Of a stretch of 64,000 bases of DNA, positions 7,868 to 15,629 are shown piece by piece. The notes under the pieces were generated by a model. That model was given only the letters and a program-made list of their open reading frames with translations, was not told the DNA's origin and ran no database searches. Source of the stretch: Bradyrhizobium sp. CSS354 (GTDB lineage Bacteria > Pseudomonadota > Alphaproteobacteria > Rhizobiales > Xanthobacteraceae); NCBI RefSeq assembly GCF_029051725.1, contig NZ_JAACFU010000001.1:186001-250000 (forward strand), written 5' to 3'. The translations under genes and the position numbers were made by a program. Position 1 is the stretch's first letter. Every line of letters starts with the position of its first letter.

Positions 7868-9364
7868 TTACTTCATCAGCGGGATCGAGAACTCCGCGCC
7901 TTCCTTGACGCCGGACGGCCAGCGCGAGGTCACCGTTTTGGTTTTGGTGTAGAAGCGCACCGAATCCGGGCCGTGCTGGTTGAGATCGCCGAAACCGGAT
8001 TTCTTCCAGCCGCCGAAGGTGTAATAGGCGATCGGCACCGGGATCGGCACGTTGATGCCGACCATGCCGACATTGACCTTGGCCGCGAAGTCGCGCGCAG
8101 CATCGCCGTCGCGGGTGAAGATCGCAACGCCGTTGCCGTAATCATGCTCCGACGGCAGCGCCAGCGCTTCCTTGTAATCGTGCGCGCGCACGACCGAGAG
8201 CACGGGGCCAAAAATCTCTTCCTTGTAGATCCGCATGTCCTTGGTGACGTTGTCGAACAGCGAACCGCCGAGATAGAAGCCGTTTTCGTAGCCCTGCATC
8301 TTGAAGCCGCGGCCGTCGACGGCGAGCGTCGCGCCTTCCTTGATGCCGATGTCGATATAGCCTTTGACCTTCTCGACCGCCTCGCGCGTCACGAGCGGAC
8401 CGTAATCGGCGGACGGATCGATCGAGGTGCCGATCTTGAGGCTCTCGACGCGCGGGACCAGCTTTTCCATTAGGCGGTCGGCAGTGGACTTGCCGACGGG
8501 AACGGCGACCGAAACCGCCATGCAGCGTTCGCCGGCCGAACCGTAGCCGGCGCCGATCAGTGCGTCGACCGCCTGGTCCATGTCGGCGTCTGGCATGATG
8601 ATGGCGTGGTTCTTGGCGCCGCCAAAACACTGGCAGCGCTTGCCGGTCTGGGCTGCGCGCTCGTAGATATATTGCGCGATCGGCGTGGAGCCGACGAAGC
8701 CGACGGCCTTGATATCGGGATCGTCGAGGATGGCGTCGACCGCTTCCTTGTCACCGTTGACGACATTGAGGATGCCGGCGGGCAGGCCCGCCTCGATCAT
8801 CAGCTCGGCAAGCATCATCGGCACGCCGGGATCGCGCTCCGACGGCTTCAGGATGAAGGCGTTGCCGCAGGCAATTGCGGGAGCGAATTTCCACATCGGG
8901 ATCATCGCCGGGAAATTGAACGGCGTGATGCCGGCGACGACGCCGAGCGCCTGACGCATGGAATAGATGTCGATGCCGGGGCCGGCGCCTTCGGTGTATT
9001 CGCCCTTCATCAGATGCGGAATGCCGCAGGCGAATTCCGCGACTTCGAGGCCGCGCTGGATGTCGCCCTTGGCGTCCGGGACGGTCTTGCCGTGCTCGCG
9101 GGCGAGCAGTTCGGCGAGCTTGTCGTAGTCGCGCTGCACCAGTTCGACGAACTTCATCATGACGCGGGCGCGGCGCTGCGGGTTGGTCGCAGCCCATTCC
9201 GGCTGCGCGGCGCGGGCGTTCTCCACGGCGGCGCGGACCTCGGCCTTGGACGCCAGCGCCACCTTGGCCTGGACGTCACCGGTCATCGGCTCGAATACGT
9301 CGGCGGTGCGGCCCGAGGTGCCCTTGACCTCCTTGCCACCAATGAAATGTCCGACTGAACGCAT
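7868..9364 (-). CDS. mmsA: CoA-acylating methylmalonate-semialdehyde dehydrogenase
   Basis: 498 residues from the ATG at 9362-9364, with AAGGAGA eight bases upstream; the longer frame upstream is rejected. It has the aldehyde dehydrogenase fold. The family-specific start is GHFIGGKEVKG, NAD-binding residues lie in GVVAGITPFNFPAMIPMW near 140-157, and the nucleophilic Cys is in GSAGERCMAVS near 284. The motif CFGGAKNHAIIMPDADMD is characteristic of MmsA. It converts methylmalonate semialdehyde to propionyl-CoA and CO2, ending the valine pathway. It heads the operon and faces a LysR regulator. Confidence 0.94.
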   Translation of the reverse strand: MRSVGHFIGGKEVKGTSGRTADVFEPMTGDVQAKVALASKAEVRAAVENARAAQPEWAATNPQRRARVMMKFVELVQRDYDKLAELLAREHGKTVPDAKGDIQRGLEVAEFACGIPHLMKGEYTEGAGPGIDIYSMRQALGVVAGITPFNFPAMIPMWKFAPAIACGNAFILKPSERDPGVPMMLAELMIEAGLPAGILNVVNGDKEAVDAILDDPDIKAVGFVGSTPIAQYIYERAAQTGKRCQCFGGAKNHAIIMPDADMDQAVDALIGAGYGSAGERCMAVSVAVPVGKSTADRLMEKLVPRVESLKIGTSIDPSADYGPLVTREAVEKVKGYIDIGIKEGATLAVDGRGFKMQGYENGFYLGGSLFDNVTKDMRIYKEEIFGPVLSVVRAHDYKEALALPSEHDYGNGVAIFTRDGDAARDFAAKVNVGMVGINVPIPVPIAYYTFGGWKKSGFGDLNQHGPDSVRFYTKTKTVTSRWPSGVKEGAEFSIPLMK

Positions 9365-9402
9365 GGAATGGTCTCCTTGAGGCGAGCTTGAACACTTTGA
9401 CA

Positions 9403-9431
9403 AATCCTATCGACCTGCATTTTATAGGATT
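9403..9431. promoter_or_regulatory. Candidate LysR operator between mmsA and the LysR gene
   Basis: A perfect inverted repeat, AATCCTAT-N13-ATAGGATT, lies in the 101-base divergent intergenic region. A second pair of arms, CTTGAA (9387-9392) and TTCAAG (9430-9435), flanks it asymmetrically. Size and placement suit a LysR-family recognition site controlling both mmsA and the regulator itself. The binding protein is inferred from adjacency only. Confidence 0.5.
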
Positions 9432-9465
9432 CAAGTCTGAGATAATGCACCATAGATGTGCGAAA

Positions 9466-10380
9466 ATGCTGGATCAAGGCGCTATCGACTGGGACGACTT
9501 CCGCTTCGTGCTGGCCATCGTGCGGGGCGGCTCGGTTTCGGCTGCGGCAAAACAGCTCGGCGTCGACCATGCCACCGTGATCCGCCGTGTCGACCGGCTG
9601 GAGAAGCACCTGTCGGCCAAGCTGTTCGACCGTCGCAAGACCGGCTACCTGCTGACAGAGGCTGGCCAGCGCGTCGCAGACAGCGCGGAAGCCATGGAAT
9701 CGACCATCGTCGCCAACCAGGAGCAGGTCGGCGGGTCGGTGGCGCGGTTGACCGGCACGGTGCGGATCGGCGCCCCCGACGGCTTCGGGACCGCGTTCCT
9801 AGCGCCGCGGCTCGGAGCCTTCGCCGACCGGTATCCCGATCTCGATTTGCAACTCGTGGCCACCGCGCGGCTGTTCAGCCTCTCCAAGCGCGAGGCCGAT
9901 ATCGCGATCAGCCTGACCATGCCGAAGGAAGGCCGCATCGTCGGCCGCAAGCTGCTCGACTACCGCCTCGGGCTCTATGCCGCGCCCGCCTATCTCGACC
10001 GCTTCCCGAAAATCACCTCGCGCGAGGTCCTGCCGCAGCATCGCTTCGTCGGCTATATCGAGGAGCTCTTGTTCACGCCCGAGCTCGACTATCTGCCGCA
10101 GGTGTCGCCGAAGATCTCCGCACGCTTGCGCAGCGCCAATCTGATCGCGCAACTCAACGCCACGCTCGCCGGCTTCGGTATCGCCGTGCTGCCGCATTTC
10201 ATGGCGGGCGACTATCCGCAGCTGATTGCGGTGCTGGCGGAAGAGGTGTCGATCACCCGCACCTTCTGGATGCTGATGCACGCCGACAGCAAGGATCTCG
10301 CGCGAATTCGCGCGGTGGCGGATTATATTTCCGAGATTGTAGAATGCGAGCGCGCGCTGTTTGCGGGGCGGACTTCGTAG
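9466..10380 (+). CDS. LysR-family transcriptional regulator of the mmsA operon
   Basis: 304 residues from the ATG at 9466. In-frame starts at 9445 (ATG) and 9388 (TTG) also exist, but the conserved IDWDDFRFVLAIVRGG begins seven residues after 9466. The winged-helix DNA-binding region (VSAAAKQLGVDHATVIRRVDRLEK) covers about 22-45, followed by a substrate-binding domain to about 295. It diverges from mmsA across a palindrome, so I infer control of valine degradation. The stop codon falls inside the next palindromic repeat. No effector can be deduced. Confidence 0.9.
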   Translation: MLDQGAIDWDDFRFVLAIVRGGSVSAAAKQLGVDHATVIRRVDRLEKHLSAKLFDRRKTGYLLTEAGQRVADSAEAMESTIVANQEQVGGSVARLTGTVRIGAPDGFGTAFLAPRLGAFADRYPDLDLQLVATARLFSLSKREADIAISLTMPKEGRIVGRKLLDYRLGLYAAPAYLDRFPKITSREVLPQHRFVGYIEELLFTPELDYLPQVSPKISARLRSANLIAQLNATLAGFGIAVLPHFMAGDYPQLIAVLAEEVSITRTFWMLMHADSKDLARIRAVADYISEIVECERALFAGRTS

Positions 10381-10492
10381 GGTGGGTTAGCCCTGCAGAT
10401 GCGCAAAGCGCATCTGCTCGGCGTAACCCACCAACTTCGTCCAGCGCTCAGTGAAGCATGGTGGGTTACGCCTTCGGCTAGCCCACCCTACG
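10377..10492. repeat. Nested palindromic repeat, GTAGGGTGGGTTAG type, with terminator-like hairpin
   Basis: Outer arms GTAGGGTGGGTTAGC (from 10377) and GCTAGCCCACCCTAC (ending 10491) enclose a second pair, CGTAACCCACC/GGTGGGTTACG. A perfect 10-bp hairpin, GCAGATGCGC-AAA-GCGCATCTGC, lies at 10395-10417. The element sits between the convergent LysR and TetR genes, where it can act as a bidirectional terminator. Related GGGTGGGC sequence recurs at 39251-39290. Confidence 0.8.
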
Positions 10493-10512
10493 CATTCAAC
10501 GGCACCTACTCG

Positions 10513-11133
10513 CTAACTCTGCTTCGCCTTCTTCGCAACCGCAGCCTTCGGCTCGCGGCGGCCGCCATCGAGCGCACTGTCCTTACCCGTCTTCAACACC
10601 TCGTCCGACAGCTCGCTCGAGCCGGCGATGCGCGCCAGCAGCATGGTGCCGGCCATGGTCGCCAGCGTCGCGATCGCCTGCTTGCGCGCGGCCTTGCGCG
10701 GCAGATTCGGGATGAAGTCTGTCATCATCTCGATCATCTCGTCGAGCTTGCCGGCAAACGCCTTTCGCGTCTTCGGGCTCTCGCGGGCGATCTCGGCGCC
10801 GAGCGCGGGGATCGAGCAACCGTGACCGGGGTTGTCGCGATGCACCGTCGAGAGATAGGTCTCGACGATCTGACTGAGCTGCTTTTCCGGCGCGACCTGA
10901 TCGGACTGCTTGCGCCAGTGCTCCATCGAGCGATTCATGGCGTAGTCGAACGCCTCGATCACCAGCGCCTCGCGGGAATCGAAATGGGCGTAGAAGCCGC
11001 CGTGGGTCAGGCCCGCTTCCTTCATGAGGTCGGCGACACCGATGCCGTGGGCGCCTTTTTCGCGCAGCCGCACGGATGCCTTCTTCACGATGCGGTCGTG
11101 GGTTTCCTGCTTGTGTTCCCGGGAATAGCGCAT
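10513..11133 (-). CDS. TetR-family transcriptional regulator
   Basis: 206 residues. The N-terminal TetR helix-turn-helix reads VADLMKEAGLTHGGFYAHFDSREALV at about 33-58, after the first helix DRIVKKASVRLREKGAHGIG. The remainder is the helical ligand domain, and the last 30 residues are Lys/Arg/Ala-rich and probably disordered. It lies 59 bases downstream of the PaaI thioesterase on the same strand, so the two are likely one operon. The palindrome upstream of that operon (11745-11762) is the best candidate binding site. The ligand is probably an acyl-CoA or free acid, judged from neighbours only. Confidence 0.9.
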   Translation of the reverse strand: MRYSREHKQETHDRIVKKASVRLREKGAHGIGVADLMKEAGLTHGGFYAHFDSREALVIEAFDYAMNRSMEHWRKQSDQVAPEKQLSQIVETYLSTVHRDNPGHGCSIPALGAEIARESPKTRKAFAGKLDEMIEMMTDFIPNLPRKAARKQAIATLATMAGTMLLARIAGSSELSDEVLKTGKDSALDGGRREPKAAVAKKAKQS

Positions 11134-11192
11134 GCGGATCTCATTGGATGTCGAAGGTCATCTAATAACACGGATATCGGCCGGACGGCGCA

Positions 11193-11735
11193 TTAATTCC
11201 CGGTAAAATTGTTGCCGATCATGGAAAAGGTCGCCGTTGCGTGCACCGCAAGTGCCCCCTTACCGTCGCGGACGAATCCCTCGGTGTAGCTGCTCTGGCG
11301 TCCCAGCTTGATCACCTTGCCTTCGGCGGAGATCAACCCGGACCGGACCGAGAGCGGACGCAGGAAGGTCATTTTCAGATCGAGGGTGACGGAGCCCTGC
11401 CCGGACTCCAGCCTGGTCGAGATCGCACACCCCATGGCGGTGTCGATCAGCGCGGCGGCTGTGGCTCCGTGCAGGAGGCCGATGGTATTCTCGAGATCCT
11501 CACGCGGCTCGAGTTCCATGACGATCCGGCCCGGCTCGACCACGGCCATGACGAAGCCGATCAGCTTGGCAAAGGGCGGCGGCGGCAGCCTTCCGTCGCG
11601 GATGCCCAGCATCGCATCCATGCCTGACAGGCCCATCGCGACTTTCGCAATTGGCGCAGGCACCTGCCACTCCACCACCCGCTCGCGCCGCTGCGCGGGC
11701 GAAAACAGGTCGAGTTGATCGTTGCTGGTCATCAT
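11193..11735 (-). CDS. PaaI-family hot-dog thioesterase
   Basis: 180 residues with a single hot-dog domain. The active-site helix region LLHGATAAALIDTAMGCAIST lies near 88-108 and the following strand VTLDLKMTFLRPLS near 116-129, as in PaaI/YdiI acyl-CoA thioesterases. It should hydrolyse an acyl- or aryl-CoA. Two consecutive ATGs (11735 and 11732) are possible starts; AAGGGG lies just upstream and its spacing slightly favours the second. It precedes the TetR gene and diverges from an enoyl-CoA hydratase. Confidence 0.85.
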   Translation of the reverse strand: MMTSNDQLDLFSPAQRRERVVEWQVPAPIAKVAMGLSGMDAMLGIRDGRLPPPPFAKLIGFVMAVVEPGRIVMELEPREDLENTIGLLHGATAAALIDTAMGCAISTRLESGQGSVTLDLKMTFLRPLSVRSGLISAEGKVIKLGRQSSYTEGFVRDGKGALAVHATATFSMIGNNFTGN

Positions 11736-11744
11736 GGCCCCTTT

Positions 11745-11762
11745 GTATGATTTTCATCATAC
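11745..11762. promoter_or_regulatory. Candidate TetR operator, GTATGAT-N4-ATCATAC
   Basis: A perfect 7-bp inverted repeat with a 4-base spacer lies in the divergent region between the thioesterase/TetR operon (ATG at 11735) and the enoyl-CoA hydratase (ATG at 11885). It sits ten bases from the thioesterase start, where a bound repressor would block initiation. The arms TATGAT and ATCATA recur upstream of the thiolase at 12750-12762, which supports a shared regulator. Confidence 0.5.
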
Positions 11763-11884
11763 TATGCTGCGGACTTCGCGCTGGCAACTCCCGCCCGCCC
11801 GCTTGACAAGCACTGCGTTTCGGCCCGGAAGTGATCCCGACCGGCGTACCCTTGCGCGCGTCCACAAAACTCAGAGATCCCATC

Positions 11885-12655
11885 ATGGAAATGCTCAACC
11901 ACCACTGCGGCGTGACCCGCGATGCGCGCGGCGTCGTTCATGTCGCCATCTGCAACGCCGGCTCGCTGAACATTTTGGGCTCGCCCGTCACCGATGCGGT
12001 GCGCGAAGGCTTGCAGCAGCTCTCGTCCGACCGCAGCATCCGGGTTGTGGTGCTGCGCGGCCAGAGCGAGAAGAGCATGATCGGCGGCGCCGACATCAAG
12101 GAGATGGCCAGCCTCGACCAGAAGTCCGCCGAGGCCTTCATCAGCCGCCTGCGCGACCTCTGCGAGGCAGTGCGCCAATTCCCGGCCCCGATGATCGCGC
12201 GCATGCCCGGCTGGTGCCTCGGCGGCGGGCTCGAAGTGGCTGCCGCCTGCGATTTCCGCATCGCAGCGCATGATGCGCATTTCGGCATGCCGGAGGTGCG
12301 CGTCGGCATTCCCTCGGTGATCCATGCCGCGCTGCTGCCGCGCCTGATCGGCTGGGCCCGCGCGCGCTGGCTGGTGATGACCGCCGAGAACATCGACGCG
12401 CCGACGGCGCTGGCCTGGGGGTTGGTCGACAAGGTCGCGCCGGAGGGCGGGCTCGACGCCGAGGTCGAGCACCTCGTGACGGCCCTGCTCGAATGCGGCC
12501 CCGAGGCGCTGCGCTCGCAGAAGGCACTGCTGCGGCAATGGGAGGAGCTGCCGCTGACCGAGTCGGTGAATTTGAGCGTCAAAGTCTTCGGCGAGTCGTT
12601 CCTGACGGACGAGCCGACGCGGCTGATGGGCGCGTTTGTGAATCGGAAGCGGTAG
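11885..12655 (+). CDS. Enoyl-CoA hydratase/isomerase family protein
   Basis: 256 residues from the ATG at 11885 (MEMLNHHCGVTRD). A longer frame from 11831 reads through non-conserved upstream sequence. The crotonase oxyanion holes are SMIGGADIKEM near 60-70 and MPGWCLGGGLEVAAACDFRIA near 105-125. One catalytic position is usual (PEVRVGIPSV near 138-147), but the residue pattern does not tell hydratase from isomerase. A thiolase follows 141 bases downstream on the same strand, and a thioesterase diverges upstream, which suggests a beta-oxidation-like pathway for an unidentified acid. Confidence 0.85.
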   Translation: MEMLNHHCGVTRDARGVVHVAICNAGSLNILGSPVTDAVREGLQQLSSDRSIRVVVLRGQSEKSMIGGADIKEMASLDQKSAEAFISRLRDLCEAVRQFPAPMIARMPGWCLGGGLEVAAACDFRIAAHDAHFGMPEVRVGIPSVIHAALLPRLIGWARARWLVMTAENIDAPTALAWGLVDKVAPEGGLDAEVEHLVTALLECGPEALRSQKALLRQWEELPLTESVNLSVKVFGESFLTDEPTRLMGAFVNRKR

Positions 12656-12744
12656 GCGCTCTCCGCCTCGTCCGTCCGAACGAGCAAATCTCATCTGACC
12701 CACGACAATTTCTCATGCCGGACGCGGTTGCATTTTTTGCGCCG

Positions 12745-12762
12745 CATCATATGATGATCATA
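12745..12762. promoter_or_regulatory. Candidate TetR operator upstream of thiolase
   Basis: CATCATATGATG (12745-12756) is a perfect 12-bp palindrome overlapping TATGAT-G-ATCATA (12750-12762). It lies in AT-rich sequence 35-52 bases before the thiolase ATG, a promoter position. The half-sites equal those at 11745-11762 but with a different spacer, so recognition by the same TetR protein is plausible and not certain. Confidence 0.4.
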
Positions 12763-12796
12763 ATCTTAAATATCCGACATCTGAGGGAGTCTCCCC

Positions 12797-13993
12797 ATGG
12801 CCGAAGCCGCCGATCCCGTCGTCATCGTCTCCGCCGTCCGAAGCCCGCTCGGCCGCTTCATGGGCGAGTTGTCGCCGCTCTCCGCACACAAGCTCGGTTC
12901 ACACGTGATCGGCGCGGCACTGGAGCGTGCCAAGCTTGCGCCGGAGAAGGTCGACGAAGTCTTCATGGGCTGCGTCCTTCCCGCCGGCCAGGGCCAGGCC
13001 CCGGCGCGCCAGGCTGCGCGTGCCGCCGGCCTGCCCGACGCCACCGGCGCCACCACCGTCAACAAAGTCTGCGGCTCCGGCATGAAGGCGACCATGCTGG
13101 CGCACGACATCATCCGCGCCGGCTCGGCCGAGATCGTCGTCTCCGGCGGCACGGAGAGCATGAGCAACGCGCCATATCTCCTCGCCAGGGCCCGTGGCGG
13201 CTATCGCGCCGGCCACGACCGCATCATCGACCACATGATGATGGATGGCCTCGAAGACGCCTACGAGACCGGCCGCTCCATGGGCGATTTCGGCGAGGCC
13301 ACGGCAGAGGCCTATCAATTCACCCGCAAGGACCAGGACGCCTATGCGATGGAAACGCTCAGCCGGGCGCGCAAGGCGGTCGAGGGCGGCGCGTTCAAGG
13401 CCGAGATTGCGCCGATCACGCTGAGCGAGAAGGCAGGCCCTCGCATCGTCGCCGATGACGAGCATCCGCTGAAGGTCGATCCCGCAAAAATCCCCGGGCT
13501 GAAGCCGGCGTTCCGCGCCAACGGCACCATCACGCCGGCGGCCTCCTCCGCCAATGCCGACGGCGCCGCTGCGCTGGTGTTGACGAAGCGGTCGCTCGCC
13601 GATCGCAGCGGCCTGCCGGCTCTCGCCGTGATCAAGGGCCACGCCACCCACAGCCAGGAACCGCAATGGTTCACCACGGCGCCGATCCCGGCGATCCGCA
13701 AGCTCTTGGACAAAGTCGGCTGGAGCGCCGCCGACGTCGATCTGTTCGAGATCAACGAAGCCTTCGCCGTGGTGGCGATGGCGGCGCAGCGCGACCTCGG
13801 CATTCCCCGCGAGAAGCTCAACATCAACGGCGGCGCCTGCGCGCTCGGCCATCCCATCGGCGCCACCGGCGCACGGCTGATCGTTACGCTGCTCCATGCG
13901 CTTGAGGCGCGAAACCTCAAGCGCGGCGTGGCGGCGCTCTGCATCGGCGGCGGCGAAGCCACCGCGATCGCGGTGGAGCGCTTGACGCACTGA
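12797..13993 (+). CDS. Acetyl-CoA acetyltransferase (thiolase)
   Basis: 398 residues, standard for a biosynthetic or degradative thiolase. The nucleophile Cys92 lies in NKVCGSGMKAT. The His of GGACALGHPIGATGAR is near 352 and the second Cys in ALCIGGGEA near 382; all three catalytic positions are intact. GAGGGAG lies about nine bases before the ATG. It condenses two acetyl-CoA or cleaves 3-ketoacyl-CoA. With the enoyl-CoA hydratase upstream it can form the end of a beta-oxidation route. Whether it makes acetoacetyl-CoA for PHB cannot be told. Confidence 0.92.
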   Translation: MAEAADPVVIVSAVRSPLGRFMGELSPLSAHKLGSHVIGAALERAKLAPEKVDEVFMGCVLPAGQGQAPARQAARAAGLPDATGATTVNKVCGSGMKATMLAHDIIRAGSAEIVVSGGTESMSNAPYLLARARGGYRAGHDRIIDHMMMDGLEDAYETGRSMGDFGEATAEAYQFTRKDQDAYAMETLSRARKAVEGGAFKAEIAPITLSEKAGPRIVADDEHPLKVDPAKIPGLKPAFRANGTITPAASSANADGAAALVLTKRSLADRSGLPALAVIKGHATHSQEPQWFTTAPIPAIRKLLDKVGWSAADVDLFEINEAFAVVAMAAQRDLGIPREKLNINGGACALGHPIGATGARLIVTLLHALEARNLKRGVAALCIGGGEATAIAVERLTH

Positions 13994-14018
13994 CGTGAAA
14001 GTCCGGAAGTGAGGGAAC

Positions 14019-14036
14019 TCTGTCATTTTCGACAGA
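14019..14036. promoter_or_regulatory. Inverted repeat upstream of the MFS gene
   Basis: TCTGTC-ATTTTC-GACAGA is a perfect 6-bp inverted repeat 65-82 bases before the MFS start. A second hairpin, GCAGGC-CTCTC-GCCTGC, lies at 14065-14081 in the probable leader. The first may be an operator and the second a leader structure or the end of the thiolase transcript. No regulator is assigned. Confidence 0.3.
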
Positions 14037-14100
14037 CGCGTCCCGTGCCATTCTGCAAACTTGCGCAGGCCTCTCGCCTGCCCATTAAGATTGAGGCCCA

Positions 14101-15396
14101 ATGATCTCGAACTGGCTCGCGGCAACGCTCGGCCGCCGCAATATCCACTACGGCTGGGTGATGGTCGGCGTGACCTTCCTCACCGCGCTGATCAGCGCCG
14201 GCACGGTCGGCGCGCCCGGCGTGTTCATCGTTCCGCTTCAGCAGGAATTCGGCTGGAGCACGGCGGAGATCTCCTCCGCACTGTCGATCCGCTTCATCCT
14301 GTTCGGGCTGATGGCGCCGTTCGCGGCTGCCCTGCTCAACCGCTACGGCCTGCGCAACGTCACGCTGACCGCACAGCTCATCGTGGTCTCGGCCCTGGTG
14401 CTCTCGCTCGGCATGACAGAGGTCTGGCAGCTCGTCGCGCTGTGGGGTGTGGTGATCGGGATCGGCACCGGCATGACCGCGCTGGTGCTGGGCGCCACCA
14501 TCGCGACGCGCTGGTTCGCGGCGCGGCGCGGCCTCGTCGTCGGCATCATGACCGCGAGCGTCGCCACCGGTCAGCTCGTGTTCCTGCCGCTGCTGGCGAG
14601 CCTCACCGAACGTTTCGGCTGGCGGCTGGCGCTCGGCTTCGTCTGCATCGCGCTTGGTGTTTCGGCCCTCGCGGTCCTGCTCGCGATGCGCGACCGTCCG
14701 AGCGATCTGGGCCTGCGCCCGTTCGGCGACGAAGGCACCACACCCCTGCCCGCGCCGCCCGTCAGCCACGGCTCGATCACCGGCGTTGCGCTCGGCACGC
14801 TGCGCGACGCCTCGAAGAGCAGCGCGTTCTGGATCCTGTTCGCGACGTTCTTCGTCTGCGGCGCATCCACCAATGGCCTCGTGCAGGTGCACCTGATTCC
14901 GATGTGCCTCGATTTCGGCATCCCGCAGGTGCAGGCCGCGGGCTTGCTGGCCGCGATGGGCATCTTCGACTTCTTCGGCACCATCATGTCGGGCTGGCTG
15001 TCGGACCGCTACGACAACCGCTACCTGCTGTTCTGGTATTACGGCCTGCGCGGGCTCTCGCTGATCTTCCTCCCGTTCAGCGATTTCTCGTTCTATGGGC
15101 TCTCGATCTTCGCGATGTTCTACGGGCTCGACTGGATCGCAACCGTGCCGCCCACGGTGCGGCTCACCGCGCAGAAATTCGGGCCCGAGCGCGCCAATCT
15201 GGTGTTCGGCTGGATCTTTGCCGGCCACCAGCTCGGCGCGGGCACCGCCGCCTTCGGCGCCGGCTTCTCGCGGACGGTCTATCAGAGCTACCTGCCCGCC
15301 TTCTTCATCGCCGGCGCGCTCTGCGTGTTCGCCGCGCTGATCGTGCTGACGCTGTCGCGACAACCGAAGCCGAAGCCGCAAGCCGCGATGGCTTAG
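14101..15396 (+). CDS. Major facilitator superfamily transporter (monocarboxylate/oxalate-formate type)
   Basis: 431 residues with about twelve hydrophobic segments and a polar central loop (DRPSDLGLRPFGDEG near 200-215). Motif-A-like GWLSDRYDNRYLLFWYYGLRG is near 300-320. The N-terminal GRRNIHYGWVMVGVTFLTAL resembles OFA/MCT-type carriers for short carboxylates in the inner membrane. It follows the thiolase by 107 bases and may import the acid that the TetR-linked genes degrade. Substrate is unknown. A 10-bp hairpin follows the gene. Confidence 0.87.
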   Translation: MISNWLAATLGRRNIHYGWVMVGVTFLTALISAGTVGAPGVFIVPLQQEFGWSTAEISSALSIRFILFGLMAPFAAALLNRYGLRNVTLTAQLIVVSALVLSLGMTEVWQLVALWGVVIGIGTGMTALVLGATIATRWFAARRGLVVGIMTASVATGQLVFLPLLASLTERFGWRLALGFVCIALGVSALAVLLAMRDRPSDLGLRPFGDEGTTPLPAPPVSHGSITGVALGTLRDASKSSAFWILFATFFVCGASTNGLVQVHLIPMCLDFGIPQVQAAGLLAAMGIFDFFGTIMSGWLSDRYDNRYLLFWYYGLRGLSLIFLPFSDFSFYGLSIFAMFYGLDWIATVPPTVRLTAQKFGPERANLVFGWIFAGHQLGAGTAAFGAGFSRTVYQSYLPAFFIAGALCVFAALIVLTLSRQPKPKPQAAMA

Positions 15397-15410
15397 GACC
15401 TGATCGTGGT

Positions 15411-15437
15411 GGTGACGCCGAAGACCGCGGCGTCACC
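15411..15437 (+). terminator. Hairpin after the MFS gene
   Basis: GGTGACGCCG-N7-CGGCGTCACC is a perfect GC-rich 10-bp stem 15 bases after the MFS stop. There is no T-run after it, so it may be a factor-assisted terminator or an mRNA-stabilising end. Confidence 0.5.
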
Positions 15438-15524
15438 GATCCGCGCGATACCGGCTTCTTCGGGTTCGGGATGCCGCGCGCTGGGCGGAAGACGTACTGG
15501 AAGGCGCGACCAGCGCTCAAACAA

Positions 15525-15620
15525 AAAGTGCGAAAACAACCCCATGCACAGTAGCCGGGGCGTGGCGGATCAATGACTTACGCCTTTCCGAAAACGATTT
15601 GACTCGTCGGGCAAAACAGG
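15525..15620. repeat. Probable dispersed intergenic repeat between MFS and IclR
   Basis: The stretch with GCGAAAACAACCCCATGCAC and, further on, CGAAAACGATTTGACTCGTC followed by GGGCAAAACAGG is non-coding. It matches from memory a degenerate repeat common between genes in Bradyrhizobium. Only one copy lies in this window, so repetitiveness is recalled, not seen. The convergent genes end on either side; I see no gene in the 233-base gap. Confidence 0.35.
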
Positions 15621-15629
15621 AGCAGGATG

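Noticed and set aside
6575..8473. 632-residue plus-strand open frame opposite the acyl-CoA dehydrogenase and mmsA
   Set aside because: Spans two real genes and the palindromic repeat, lacks motifs and a ribosome site; shadow frame.
12656..12796. Remnant coding sequence between enoyl-CoA hydratase and thiolase
   Set aside because: AT-rich with palindromes and no conserved peptide; it reads as a promoter region.
14023..15381. 452-residue minus-strand open frame opposite the MFS gene
   Set aside because: Arg/Glu/His-rich without structure; the plus strand encodes a twelve-helix transporter.
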